NCBI RefSeq assembly: GCF_019966535.1
Contig: NZ_JAIMID010000014.1
Span: forward strand, 90,414-154,413
Reading direction: 5' to 3'
Origin: Mesobacterium pallidum
GTDB lineage: Bacteria > Pseudomonadota > Alphaproteobacteria > Rhodobacterales > Rhodobacteraceae
Length of the DNA: 64,000 nucleotides
The notes below the pieces were generated by a model. The model ran no database searches. It saw only the letters and a program-made list of their open reading frames with translations, and had not been told where the DNA came from. This document shows, one piece after another, positions 1 through 7,783 of this stretch (position 1 is the first letter of the stretch; every line of letters starts with the position of its first letter). Made by a program: the position numbers and the translations under genes.

Positions 1-1
1 G

Positions 2-1285
2 GCGTGGCGCGCTTTGCCGAATGCCGAAAAGCGCGCGATCCTGGCCCGCGCCCGCGACCTGATCGTCGCCCATACCGAGGAATTCGTCGAAATCGCCGCC
101 GAAGAGCTCGGCTCGACCCCCGACTGGATCCGGTTCAACGTCTCGATCGCCGTCGATGTCTTCAACGAGGCGATGAAGATGCCGGACGCCGTGACCGGGT
201 GGCAGGAACAGTCGGAAAAGGACGGCATCGCCTCGACCCTCTTCCGCGAGCCGGTGGGCGTGGTCCTGTCCATCGCGCCGTGGAACGCGCCGGTGACCCT
301 GGCGATCCGCGCCATCGTCTGGCCGCTGGCCTGCGGCAACACCGTGGTCTTCAAGGGCAGCGAGCTTTGCCCGATGCTGCATTCGCGCATCGTCGACGTG
401 ATCAGCGCGGCCGGGCTGCCCGAGGGCGCAGTCACATCCGTCCTGCACGCGCCCGAGAGGGCCGAAGAGGTGGTGACCGCGCTGGCCGCCCACCCGGCGG
501 TGCGGCGCATCAACTTTACCGGCTCGACCCGTGTGGGCCGCATCGTGGCCGAGATCGGCGCGCGCTATCTCAAGCCCTGCCTGCTCGAACTGTCGGGCAA
601 GGCACCGCTGATCGTGCTCGAGGATGCCGACCTGGCCGCCGCCGCCCGCGCGGCGGTCTACGGGGCCTATTTCAACCAGGGCCAGATCTGCATGGCGACC
701 GAGCGGGTGATCGTGCTGGATTCCGTCGCCGATGCCTTTGTCTCGGAAATGGAAGCCGCCTGCGCCGAGCTGCTGGCGCGCAAGAACCGCGCCAAGGTCG
801 GCGGGCTGATCAGCGCGGACAGCGCCCGCCGGGTCGAGCGGCTGATCGACGACGCCCTGGCGCGCGGCGCCACGCTGATCGCGGGCGGGCAGGTTTCGGG
901 CGCCCATGTCGCGCCCACGCTGATCGACCGGGTAACGCCCGAGATGCAGATCTACGGCGAGGAAAGTTTCGGCCCCGTGGCCGCGATCATGCGCGCGGGC
1001 GACGAGGCCGAGGCGTTCTCGATCGCCAACGACACGCAATACGGGCTGGTCGCCTCGATCTTCACCGCCGACACGAGCCGCGCACGCGACCTGGCGGCGC
1101 GGCTGGAAAACGGCGTCTGCCACATCAACGGCCCCACCGTCTACGACGACCCGAGCAAGCCGTTCGGCGGGCGCAAGGCATCCGGCTATGGCCGGTTCGG
1201 CGGCACGTCCGCCATCCAGGAATTCACCGAGCTGCGGTGGATCACCATCCAGGAACCCAGGCACGACTATCCGTTCTGGATGTAA
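2..1285 (+). CDS. Aldehyde dehydrogenase, 5' end outside window
   Basis: NAD(P)-dependent aldehyde dehydrogenase superfamily; oxidises an aldehyde to its carboxylic acid. The reading frame is open from base 2 and lacks about 50-60 N-terminal residues compared with the usual 480, so the true start lies upstream of the window. In the visible part the general base Glu lies in LELSGKAP (residue 196 of the fragment; the common form is LELGGK) and the catalytic Cys in NQGQICMATERV (residue 230). The C-terminal motif PFGGRKASGYGRFGG is intact. It precedes the SBP gene by 42 bp that hold a small hairpin and a strong ribosome site, so it belongs to the same operon as the LIV transporter. Sequence style resembles vanillin/salicylaldehyde-type dehydrogenases; the substrate cannot be fixed from sequence. 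Confidence 0.93.
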   Translation, partial: AWRALPNAEKRAILARARDLIVAHTEEFVEIAAEELGSTPDWIRFNVSIAVDVFNEAMKMPDAVTGWQEQSEKDGIASTLFREPVGVVLSIAPWNAPVTLAIRAIVWPLACGNTVVFKGSELCPMLHSRIVDVISAAGLPEGAVTSVLHAPERAEEVVTALAAHPAVRRINFTGSTRVGRIVAEIGARYLKPCLLELSGKAPLIVLEDADLAAAARAAVYGAYFNQGQICMATERVIVLDSVADAFVSEMEAACAELLARKNRAKVGGLISADSARRVERLIDDALARGATLIAGGQVSGAHVAPTLIDRVTPEMQIYGEESFGPVAAIMRAGDEAEAFSIANDTQYGLVASIFTADTSRARDLAARLENGVCHINGPTVYDDPSKPFGGRKASGYGRFGGTSAIQEFTELRWITIQEPRHDYPFWM

Positions 1286-1290
1286 ACTTC

Positions 1291-1306
1291 CGCGCCGTTC
1301 GGCGCG
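1291..1306 (+). promoter_or_regulatory. Small intercistronic hairpin
   Basis: CGCGCC-gttc-GGCGCG, a perfect 6-bp stem with a tetraloop, sits between the aldehyde dehydrogenase stop and the GGGAGGA ribosome site of the binding-protein gene. There is no U-tract after it, so it is more likely an mRNA-processing or stability element than a terminator. Confidence 0.5.
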
Positions 1307-1327
1307 GGCAAAAGGGAGGAAACGACA

Positions 1328-2527
1328 ATGAAACGCAGAACGTTCTTCAAGGCCACGACGCTGCTGGCCGCGTCGCTGGTGGCCGGGGCCGCCATGGCCG
1401 CCGATCCGATCATCGTCGGCGCGGTCGCGCCCAAGACCGGCCCGCTGGCGGGCGGCGCGGCGGTCACCCACTGGCCGAACATCGCGCTTTGGGTCAAGGA
1501 AGTGAACGAGCGCGGCGGGCTGACCGTCGGCGGTGAGCAGCGCATGCTCGAGGTCATCGAATACGACGACCAGACCAACCCGGCCGAGACGATCAAGGCC
1601 GTGCAGCGCCTGGCCACGCAGGACGATGCCGACATCATCCTCGCGCCCTATTCAACCGGCCTGAACCTTGCCGCCGCGCCGATCTTTGACCGGCTGGGGT
1701 TCCCGCAGATCACCTCGTCCGCCGCGACCGACCAGATCGGTGAGCTTTCGGCCCAGTTCAACGACATGTTCTTCCTGCTGGGCCGCTCGTCCGACCTGGC
1801 CGAGGACGCGGTCGAGGTGCTGGCCGAACTGCGCGAGGCCGGCGAGATCGGCAACCGCGTCGCCATGGTCAACGTCGCCGACGCCTTCGGCATCGAGCTG
1901 GCGGCCGTCGGCAAACCCGCGCTCGAGGCGGCCGGGTTCGAGCTGGTCTACGAGACCTCCTATCCCCTGGGCACGCCGGACCTGTCGCCGATCATGAAGG
2001 CCGCGAAGGCCGCAGAGCCCGACGCCTTCGTCGCCTGGTCCTACCCGCCCGACACCTTCGGGCTGACCGAACAGGCGATGATCGAAGAGCTGAACGTCAA
2101 GGCCTTCTACACTGCCGTCGCCACCGCCTTCCCGGCCTATGGCGGGCGCTTTGGCGCAGCGGCCGAGGGCGTGATGGGCATCGGCGGCGTGAACACCGCC
2201 TCGCCCGCGTTCCAGGATTACGCCGCGCGCCTCGAGGCCGCGACCGGGTCCAAGCCGGACTACTGGGCCTCGGGCATGATGTACGCCTCGCTTCAGATCC
2301 TCGAAGAGGCGATCGAGACGACCGGCACGCTCGACATGGCCGAGGTGACGCAGTTCATCAAGGACAATTCCTTCGAGACCGTGATGGGCACGATCGACTT
2401 CGACGACGAGAACAACAACACGGCCTACTGGACCGTCGGCCAGTGGCAGGGCGGCGAGTTCAAGGGGATCAAGGAAACCGGCCGCGAGGGCGCGGTGGCC
2501 CCGATCCTCAAGACCGGCTGGGAATAA
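1328..2527 (+). CDS. LIV-type ABC transporter substrate-binding protein
   Basis: Periplasmic binding protein of the LivJ/LivK (Peripla_BP_6) family, 399 aa. Residues 1-24 are a signal peptide with two Arg (MKRRTFFKATT) and an AMA cleavage site; the mature protein begins near ADPIIVGAVAPKTGPLAGG, the typical first strand and ligand loop of this fold. The start has GGGAGGAAACGAC just upstream. It opens a set with two permeases and two ATPases and is flanked by aldehyde dehydrogenases at both ends of the operon, so the ligand is probably a compound degraded via an aldehyde rather than a branched-chain amino acid. That ligand inference is contextual only. Confidence 0.92.
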   Translation: MKRRTFFKATTLLAASLVAGAAMAADPIIVGAVAPKTGPLAGGAAVTHWPNIALWVKEVNERGGLTVGGEQRMLEVIEYDDQTNPAETIKAVQRLATQDDADIILAPYSTGLNLAAAPIFDRLGFPQITSSAATDQIGELSAQFNDMFFLLGRSSDLAEDAVEVLAELREAGEIGNRVAMVNVADAFGIELAAVGKPALEAAGFELVYETSYPLGTPDLSPIMKAAKAAEPDAFVAWSYPPDTFGLTEQAMIEELNVKAFYTAVATAFPAYGGRFGAAAEGVMGIGGVNTASPAFQDYAARLEAATGSKPDYWASGMMYASLQILEEAIETTGTLDMAEVTQFIKDNSFETVMGTIDFDDENNNTAYWTVGQWQGGEFKGIKETGREGAVAPILKTGWE

Positions 2528-2538
2528 TCCCCAAGACC

Positions 2539-2566
2539 CGCGCGGCCCCTATCCCGGGGCCGCGCG
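2539..2566 (+). promoter_or_regulatory. Strong GC-rich intercistronic stem-loop
   Basis: An 11-bp perfect stem (CGCGCGGCCCC / GGGGCCGCGCG) with a 6-nt loop lies between the binding-protein gene and the first permease. No T-run follows. Such elements after binding-protein cistrons protect the upstream mRNA from 3' decay or attenuate the permease genes. Confidence 0.7.
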
Positions 2567-2584
2567 ACCCCAAGCGGAGCAGAC

Positions 2585-3451
2585 ATGGACATCCTGATAA
2601 CCGGCCTCATCCTGGGCGGCACCTATGCGCTGATCGCCATGGGGCTGAACCTGCAATACGGCGTGTCGCGCATCATGAACCTCGCCAATGGCGAGATGCT
2701 GGTGATCGGCGGCTTCACCGCCTTTGCCCTTTACACCGCCGGGCAGGTCAGCCCGCTGTTGACCATCTTCATCGTGGCGCCGGTGGCCTACGTGCTCAAC
2801 TGGCTGGTCTACCGGATCATGCTGCGCCCTCTGGTCAAACGCGCCAAAAGCCGCGGGATGCTGGAGCAAGACGCGATCCTGACCACCTTCGGCCTCTCAT
2901 TCGTCATGGTGGGCCTGATGCTCTGGGCCTTTGGCGGCGACTACTTCAGCTATTCCTACCTTGCGCGCCCCGTGGTCATCTTCGGTGACAATTTCGGCCT
3001 GAACCGCGTGGTGGCCTTTGGCTGCGCGGCGCTGCTCTGCGCCGGGCTCTACCTCTGGCTCAACGTCTCGCGCGCCGGCATGGCGATCCGCGCCGTGGCC
3101 GTGTCGCCCGAGAACGCGCGCCTGGTCGGCATCGACGTGCCCAAGCTATCCGCCCGTGCCTTTGCCCTTGGCGGAGCGGTCACGGCCGTCGGCGGCGCGG
3201 TCATCTCGACCTTCCTGACGCTCGACGCCTCGACCGGGGTGATGTTCACCATGAAGGCGCTGATCATCGTCATCATGGGCGGGGTCGGCGACGTGCGCGG
3301 CACGATCCTCGCCGCGCTGGTGCTGGGGCTGGGCGAGACGCTCGTGGCCACCTTCATCGACCCCGGCCTGACGCTGGCCGCCGCCTATGCGCTGTTCATC
3401 GCCATCCTGCTGTTCCGGCCGCAGGGCTTTTTCGGAAGGAAACCGACATGA
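2585..3451 (+). CDS. LIV-type ABC permease (LivH-like)
   Basis: Inner-membrane permease of the LivH family, 288 aa, forming half of the channel with the LivM-like partner. The sequence is mostly hydrophobic helices, begins MDILITGLILGGTYALIAMG and carries the family signature GVSRIMNLANGEMLVIGG near residues 27-44. The C-terminal cytoplasmic coupling region VIMGGVGDVRGTILAALVLG is present. AAGCGGAGCAGAC precedes the ATG. Its last 4 bases overlap the next gene (ATGA), indicating translational coupling. Confidence 0.92.
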   Translation: MDILITGLILGGTYALIAMGLNLQYGVSRIMNLANGEMLVIGGFTAFALYTAGQVSPLLTIFIVAPVAYVLNWLVYRIMLRPLVKRAKSRGMLEQDAILTTFGLSFVMVGLMLWAFGGDYFSYSYLARPVVIFGDNFGLNRVVAFGCAALLCAGLYLWLNVSRAGMAIRAVAVSPENARLVGIDVPKLSARAFALGGAVTAVGGAVISTFLTLDASTGVMFTMKALIIVIMGGVGDVRGTILAALVLGLGETLVATFIDPGLTLAAAYALFIAILLFRPQGFFGRKPT

Positions 3452-4380
3452 AACGCGGCGACCTGAGCAACCTTGCATGGGGCGCTGCCCTTCTGGTGCT
3501 GGCGGCGCTGCTGCCGCTGACCGGCGACGGCTACCTGATCTCGCTGGGCGTGACGATCGCGATGTATACCGTGCTCGCCACGTCATGGGCGCTGTTCTCG
3601 GGGCCGACGCATTACATCTCTCTCGCCACGGCGGCCTTTTTCGGCGTCGGCACCTATGTCACCGGCGCGGGGATCGACCACCTGCCCTACTGGACCCTTC
3701 TGCCCATCGCCGCCGTCGTCGGCGGCGTGCTGGCGGCGTTGGTGGGGCTGGCGACGCTGCGCCTGTCGGGCGTCTACTTCGTCATCTTCACGCTGGGCCT
3801 GGCCGAGATGACGCGGCAGGTCGTCACCTGGTACCAGAACAAGACGGGCCACAAGGGCACCTACGTGCTGACCGACCTCACGGACAACGACATCTACTGG
3901 CAGCTGGTCGCGCTCGCGGGTCTCGTGTTCCTGATCGGCTGGGCCGTGGGCCGGTCGCGCCTTGGCTTTGCGCTGCGCATCATCGGCGATGACGAGGACG
4001 TGGCCCGCCATGTCGGCATCAACACCGCGCTCAGCAAGGTCGCGCTCTTCATCGTCTCGGGCGCGGTCGCCGCCGTGGTCGGCGCGATCATCGCGCCCCG
4101 CTACGTCTATATCGAGCCCTCGACCGCCTTTACCCCCATGCTGTCCTTCCAGGTTGTCATCATGGCGCTCCTGGGCGGCACCGGGCGCCTCTGGGGACCG
4201 CTCGTGGGGGTCATTCCCTTTACCCTGCTGTGGGAGGCGATCTCGTCCTCTTTCCCCAACCAGACGACACTGCTGCTGGGGCTGAGTTTCCTGGCCATCG
4301 TCTACCTGCTGCCGGGCGGTTTCGTCGGGCTCTGGGACCGGGTGAAGCACCGCTCGGCCCGGCGGAGGGCCCTGGCATGA
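3448..4380 (+). CDS. LIV-type ABC permease (LivM-like)
   Basis: Second membrane subunit, 310 aa, LivM family. It shows the typical early motif GPTHYISLATAAFFGVGTYV and the later VALLGGTGRLWGPLVG-like coupling segment (here MALLGGTGRLWGPLVGV), with about eight hydrophobic helices. It overlaps both neighbours by ATGA, so permease and ATPase are translated in step. Length is normal for the family. Confidence 0.92.
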   Translation: MKRGDLSNLAWGAALLVLAALLPLTGDGYLISLGVTIAMYTVLATSWALFSGPTHYISLATAAFFGVGTYVTGAGIDHLPYWTLLPIAAVVGGVLAALVGLATLRLSGVYFVIFTLGLAEMTRQVVTWYQNKTGHKGTYVLTDLTDNDIYWQLVALAGLVFLIGWAVGRSRLGFALRIIGDDEDVARHVGINTALSKVALFIVSGAVAAVVGAIIAPRYVYIEPSTAFTPMLSFQVVIMALLGGTGRLWGPLVGVIPFTLLWEAISSSFPNQTTLLLGLSFLAIVYLLPGGFVGLWDRVKHRSARRRALA

Positions 4381-5105
4381 CCGCTGTCGTCAAACTTTCC
4401 GGCGCGACCAAGCAGTTCGGCGGGCTCGTCGCTGTCGACAACGTCAGCTTCGAAGTGCAGGAGCACCAGGTGCTGGGGCTCATTGGCCCGAACGGGTCGG
4501 GCAAGTCGACCACGCTGAACCTGATCTCGGGCGCCCTGCCCGTCACCGATGGCGACATCGCCCTGCGCGGCCGCGAGATCACCGGGCTTCCCGCGCGCGA
4601 GATCGCCCGCAAGGGCGTGGCGCGGACCTTCCAGCTGGTGCGGCTGCTGCCATCCATGAACGTGGTCGAGAACGTGATGGCCGGCGCGGTCTTTGGCCAC
4701 CGCCGTCGCTGGGGCGCCTCGGCCGAGCGGCATGCAAAGCATGTGCTGGAAACCGTGGGGATCGCCGACAAGGCCCGGTCCCACGTCAGCCAACTGACCT
4801 ATATCGACACCAAGCGCGTGGAACTGGCCCGCGCGCTGGCGGGCGAGCCCGAGGTGCTGCTGCTGGACGAATGGCTGGCCGGGCTGAACCCGACCGAGCT
4901 GACGGAAGGCATCGACCTGATCCACCGCCTGCGGGACGAGGGGCGGACGATCATCCTGGTGGAACACGTGATGGACGCGATCCGGTCGCTTTGCGACGCC
5001 TGCGTGGTCATGTCCTCGGGCAAGAAGATCGCGGAAGGCTCGACCGAGGCGGTCCTGTCGGACCCCGAGGTGATCCGCGCCTACCTGGGGGACGACGATG
5101 CTTGA
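4377..5105 (+). CDS. LIV-type ABC ATPase (LivG-like), atypical C-loop
   Basis: Cytoplasmic ATPase of the importer, 242 aa. Walker A GPNGSGKS lies at 37-44, Walker B LLLDE at 161-165 and the switch His in LVEHVMD. The signature helix, normally LSYGEQ or LSGGQ, reads LTYIDT (140-145), so the conserved signature Gly is Ile, and the residue after Walker B is Trp instead of Pro (DEWLAGLNP). A longer frame is open upstream from 4230, but the ATG at 4377 overlaps the LivM stop as ATGA and begins the normal domain, so it is preferred. The partner ATPase downstream has a normal signature, so the pair may have one strong and one weak catalytic site. Confidence 0.9.
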   Translation: MTAVVKLSGATKQFGGLVAVDNVSFEVQEHQVLGLIGPNGSGKSTTLNLISGALPVTDGDIALRGREITGLPAREIARKGVARTFQLVRLLPSMNVVENVMAGAVFGHRRRWGASAERHAKHVLETVGIADKARSHVSQLTYIDTKRVELARALAGEPEVLLLDEWLAGLNPTELTEGIDLIHRLRDEGRTIILVEHVMDAIRSLCDACVVMSSGKKIAEGSTEAVLSDPEVIRAYLGDDDA

Positions 5106-6279
5106 AGTCAAAGGCATTTCCGCCGCCTACGGCCAGCACCCGGCGCTCAAGGGCGCCTCGGTCCGCGTCGGCAAGGGCGAGATCGTGGTGATCCTGGGCG
5201 CCAACGGGGCCGGGAAATCGACGCTGCTCAAGGCGATCAGCGGGATCTGCGAGGGCAAGGTCACGGGCTCGATCACCATGAACGGGCACGAGCTGGTCGG
5301 AATGAAACCCGACCGGATCGTCGAGGAAGGCATTGCGCTGGTGCCCGAGGGGCGCGGCATCTTTGGCGACCTGACGGTCGAGGAGAACCTGACGCTGGGC
5401 GCCTATGCCCAACGCGCCAAGGACGCCGAAGAGGTGAACCTCGACCGCGTCTATACGCTGTTCCCCAAGCTGCGCGAGCGGCGGCGACAGGTGGCGCGCA
5501 CCATGTCGGGGGGCGAGCAGCAGATGGTCGCCATCGGCCGCGCGATGATGTCGAACCCGGCAGTGCTGACGCTGGACGAGCCGTCGCTGGGCCTGTCGCC
5601 GCTGCTGTCGAAGGAACTGTTTTCGAGCCTGCGCGCGGTGCGCGACACCGGCATCGGCATCCTGCTGGTCGAGCAGAACGCCAAGGCCTCGCTGGCCATC
5701 GCGGATCGCGGGTACCTGCTCGAGAACACCCAGGTGGTGCACGAGGACACGGCCGCGAACCTCGCCAAGGACCCGGCGGTGCAGAAGGCCTACCTGGGCG
5801 GGGCGGCGGCGAAACCTGGGGCCGGCAAGGGCATGCCCGCCCCTGCCCCGTCGGCCCCGCGCCCCGCCAAGGGGCCCTCGCCGTCCGAGATCGCCGCGCA
5901 GGCCATGGCGCGCATGGCCCCGCCGGCGAAACCGGCCGCAGCGCCTGCGCCCACGCCCACGCCGCAGCCTGAGCCAAGGGCTCATCCGCCCCAGCGGGCG
6001 GTCTCGCAACCGGCCCCGGTCCCGCCGGCAAGGATCGACACGGCCGACCTCGTGGCGCGGGCCAGCCAGATGGCCTCGCGCCGGGGCCAGCCGCCAGCCG
6101 CGCCCAAGCCCGGGCCGATGCCCGCGCCGACGAAACCCGCCCGCGCGGCCAGCCCACCCCGCCCCGTCATGCCCGACCTGACGGGCCAGTCGGACCGGCT
6201 GCGCGACATGCTGCAAGAGATCGAAACCGCCGCTGCCCGTGCCCGCGACCGTTCGCGCAATCGCACGCGCCAACCCTGA
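5098..6279 (+). CDS. LIV-type ABC ATPase (LivF-like) with long Pro/Ala C-terminal tail
   Basis: Residues 1-234 form a complete LivF-like ATPase: Walker A GANGAGKS (34-41), signature MSGGEQ (136-141), Walker B LTLDEPSLG and switch His replaced by Gln (LLVEQNA), as is usual in LivF. Normal LivF proteins end at about residue 235 (AVQKAYLG). Here the frame runs on for 159 residues of Pro/Ala-rich, basic sequence containing two similar short helices (IAAQAMARM at 265-273 and LVARASQMASRRG at 318-330) and ending in a charged amphipathic stretch (SDRLRDMLQEIETAAARAR). It overlaps LivG by 8 bases. The tail has the same base composition as the gene and no frameshift is apparent. Confidence 0.9.
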   Translation: MLEVKGISAAYGQHPALKGASVRVGKGEIVVILGANGAGKSTLLKAISGICEGKVTGSITMNGHELVGMKPDRIVEEGIALVPEGRGIFGDLTVEENLTLGAYAQRAKDAEEVNLDRVYTLFPKLRERRRQVARTMSGGEQQMVAIGRAMMSNPAVLTLDEPSLGLSPLLSKELFSSLRAVRDTGIGILLVEQNAKASLAIADRGYLLENTQVVHEDTAANLAKDPAVQKAYLGGAAAKPGAGKGMPAPAPSAPRPAKGPSPSEIAAQAMARMAPPAKPAAAPAPTPTPQPEPRAHPPQRAVSQPAPVPPARIDTADLVARASQMASRRGQPPAAPKPGPMPAPTKPARAASPPRPVMPDLTGQSDRLRDMLQEIETAAARARDRSRNRTRQP

Positions 6280-6294
6280 GGAAAGGAGCCACCC

Positions 6295-7770
6295 ATGCTG
6301 GACCACTCCGCCACCGCCCCGACCATCAAGGGCATGTATATCGATGGGCAATGGACGCCCGCCGCCCGCACCTTCGACGACCTCAACCCGTCGGACAATT
6401 CGCTTTACGCCCGCATCCCGGACGGCTCGGCCGAGGACACGCGCCGCGCCATCGCCGCCGCGAAAAAGGCCTTTCCGGCCTGGTCGGGCCTCGCCTTCCA
6501 CGAGCGCGCCCATTACCTGCTCAAGATCGCCGACGCCTGGGACCGCCGCAAGAATGACTTCGTCGCGGCCGCCGTGGCAGAAGGCGGGGGCTGGTTCGGC
6601 AAGGGCATGTTCGAGGCGGGCTATGTCGCCGAGGTGTTCCGCAGCGCCTCGGCCCTCTGCTACCAGAACATCGGCGAGGTGCTGCCCTCCGAGCACCACA
6701 AGTTCATGATGGCCACCCGCTTCCCGCTGGGCGTGGTCAGCGTGATCAGCCCCTGGAACATGCCCGGCATCCTGACCTCGCGCGGCTTTGCCGCCGCGCT
6801 GGCTGTCGGCAACACCGTGGTGCTGAAACCGTCCGAGGACACACCCTACGCCGGCGGATTGTACTTTGCCGAGATCCTCGAAGAGGCGGGCATCCCGGCC
6901 GGCGTCTTCAACGTCGTCACCTGCTCGCGCGAGAGCGTCGGCGCGGTGGGCGACGAGATGATCGAGAGCCCGACCGTCAAGGCCGTGTCTTTCACCGGCT
7001 CTACCGCCGTGGGGCGGCACATCGCGGCCAAGTGCGGCGCGCATCTCAAGAAGGCCTGCGTCGAGCTGGGCGGCAAGGACAGCATGATCATCCTCGAGGA
7101 TGCCGACCTCGACCACGCGGCCAAGGCGGCCAATTTCGGGTCCTTCATGCACCAGGGCCAGGTCTGCATGTCGACGGAAAAGATCCTGGTACAGGAAGGC
7201 ATCTACGACGATTTCATGCGCAAGTTCCTCGCCCGCGCGGCCAAGCTCAAGACCGGCCACACCCGCGACAAGGACAACGTCATCGGCCCGCTGGTGAACA
7301 CCCGCCAGGCGCTGCGCGTCAAGGCGCTGATCGACGACGCGCTGGCCAAGGGGGCTCGGGCCGAGATCGGCGGCAAGGCCTGGGACAACTTCGTCGAGCC
7401 GACCGTGCTGACGGGCGTGACGACCGAGATGGACATCTGGCACGACGAGACCTTCGGCCCGGTCGTCATCGTCGCCCCCTTCCGCGACGAGGCCGAGGCC
7501 ATCGCGCTGAACAACGACACCGAATACGGGCTGACGGCGGCGATCATGACCCGCGACGAGGCCCGTGCCCTGCGCATGGCCGAGCATATCGAGACCGGCA
7601 TCTGTCACGTCAATTGCCAGAACATCAACGACGAGCCGCACGTGCCCTTCGGTGGCACCAAGGCTTCGGGCGTCGGCCGTTACGGCGGGCGCTGGTCGCT
7701 GGACGCGTTCACGGAACTGCGCTGGATCACGCTGGATCGCGGCGGCCGGCACTTCCCGCCGGTTTTCTGA
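6295..7770 (+). CDS. Aldehyde dehydrogenase
   Basis: Full-length NAD(P)-dependent aldehyde dehydrogenase, 491 aa. Nucleophile C291 lies in HQGQVCMSTEKI and general base E257 in VELGGKDSM; the cofactor segment SPWNMPGILTSRGFAAALAV and the end motif PFGGTKASGVGRYGG are intact. AAAGGAGCCACCC gives a good ribosome site 15 bp after LivF. It is similar in style to the partial dehydrogenase at the operon start but clearly distinct, so the operon brackets its transporter with two different aldehyde dehydrogenases. Confidence 0.95.
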   Translation: MLDHSATAPTIKGMYIDGQWTPAARTFDDLNPSDNSLYARIPDGSAEDTRRAIAAAKKAFPAWSGLAFHERAHYLLKIADAWDRRKNDFVAAAVAEGGGWFGKGMFEAGYVAEVFRSASALCYQNIGEVLPSEHHKFMMATRFPLGVVSVISPWNMPGILTSRGFAAALAVGNTVVLKPSEDTPYAGGLYFAEILEEAGIPAGVFNVVTCSRESVGAVGDEMIESPTVKAVSFTGSTAVGRHIAAKCGAHLKKACVELGGKDSMIILEDADLDHAAKAANFGSFMHQGQVCMSTEKILVQEGIYDDFMRKFLARAAKLKTGHTRDKDNVIGPLVNTRQALRVKALIDDALAKGARAEIGGKAWDNFVEPTVLTGVTTEMDIWHDETFGPVVIVAPFRDEAEAIALNNDTEYGLTAAIMTRDEARALRMAEHIETGICHVNCQNINDEPHVPFGGTKASGVGRYGGRWSLDAFTELRWITLDRGGRHFPPVF

Positions 7771-7783
7771 GGAGGATGGAAAC

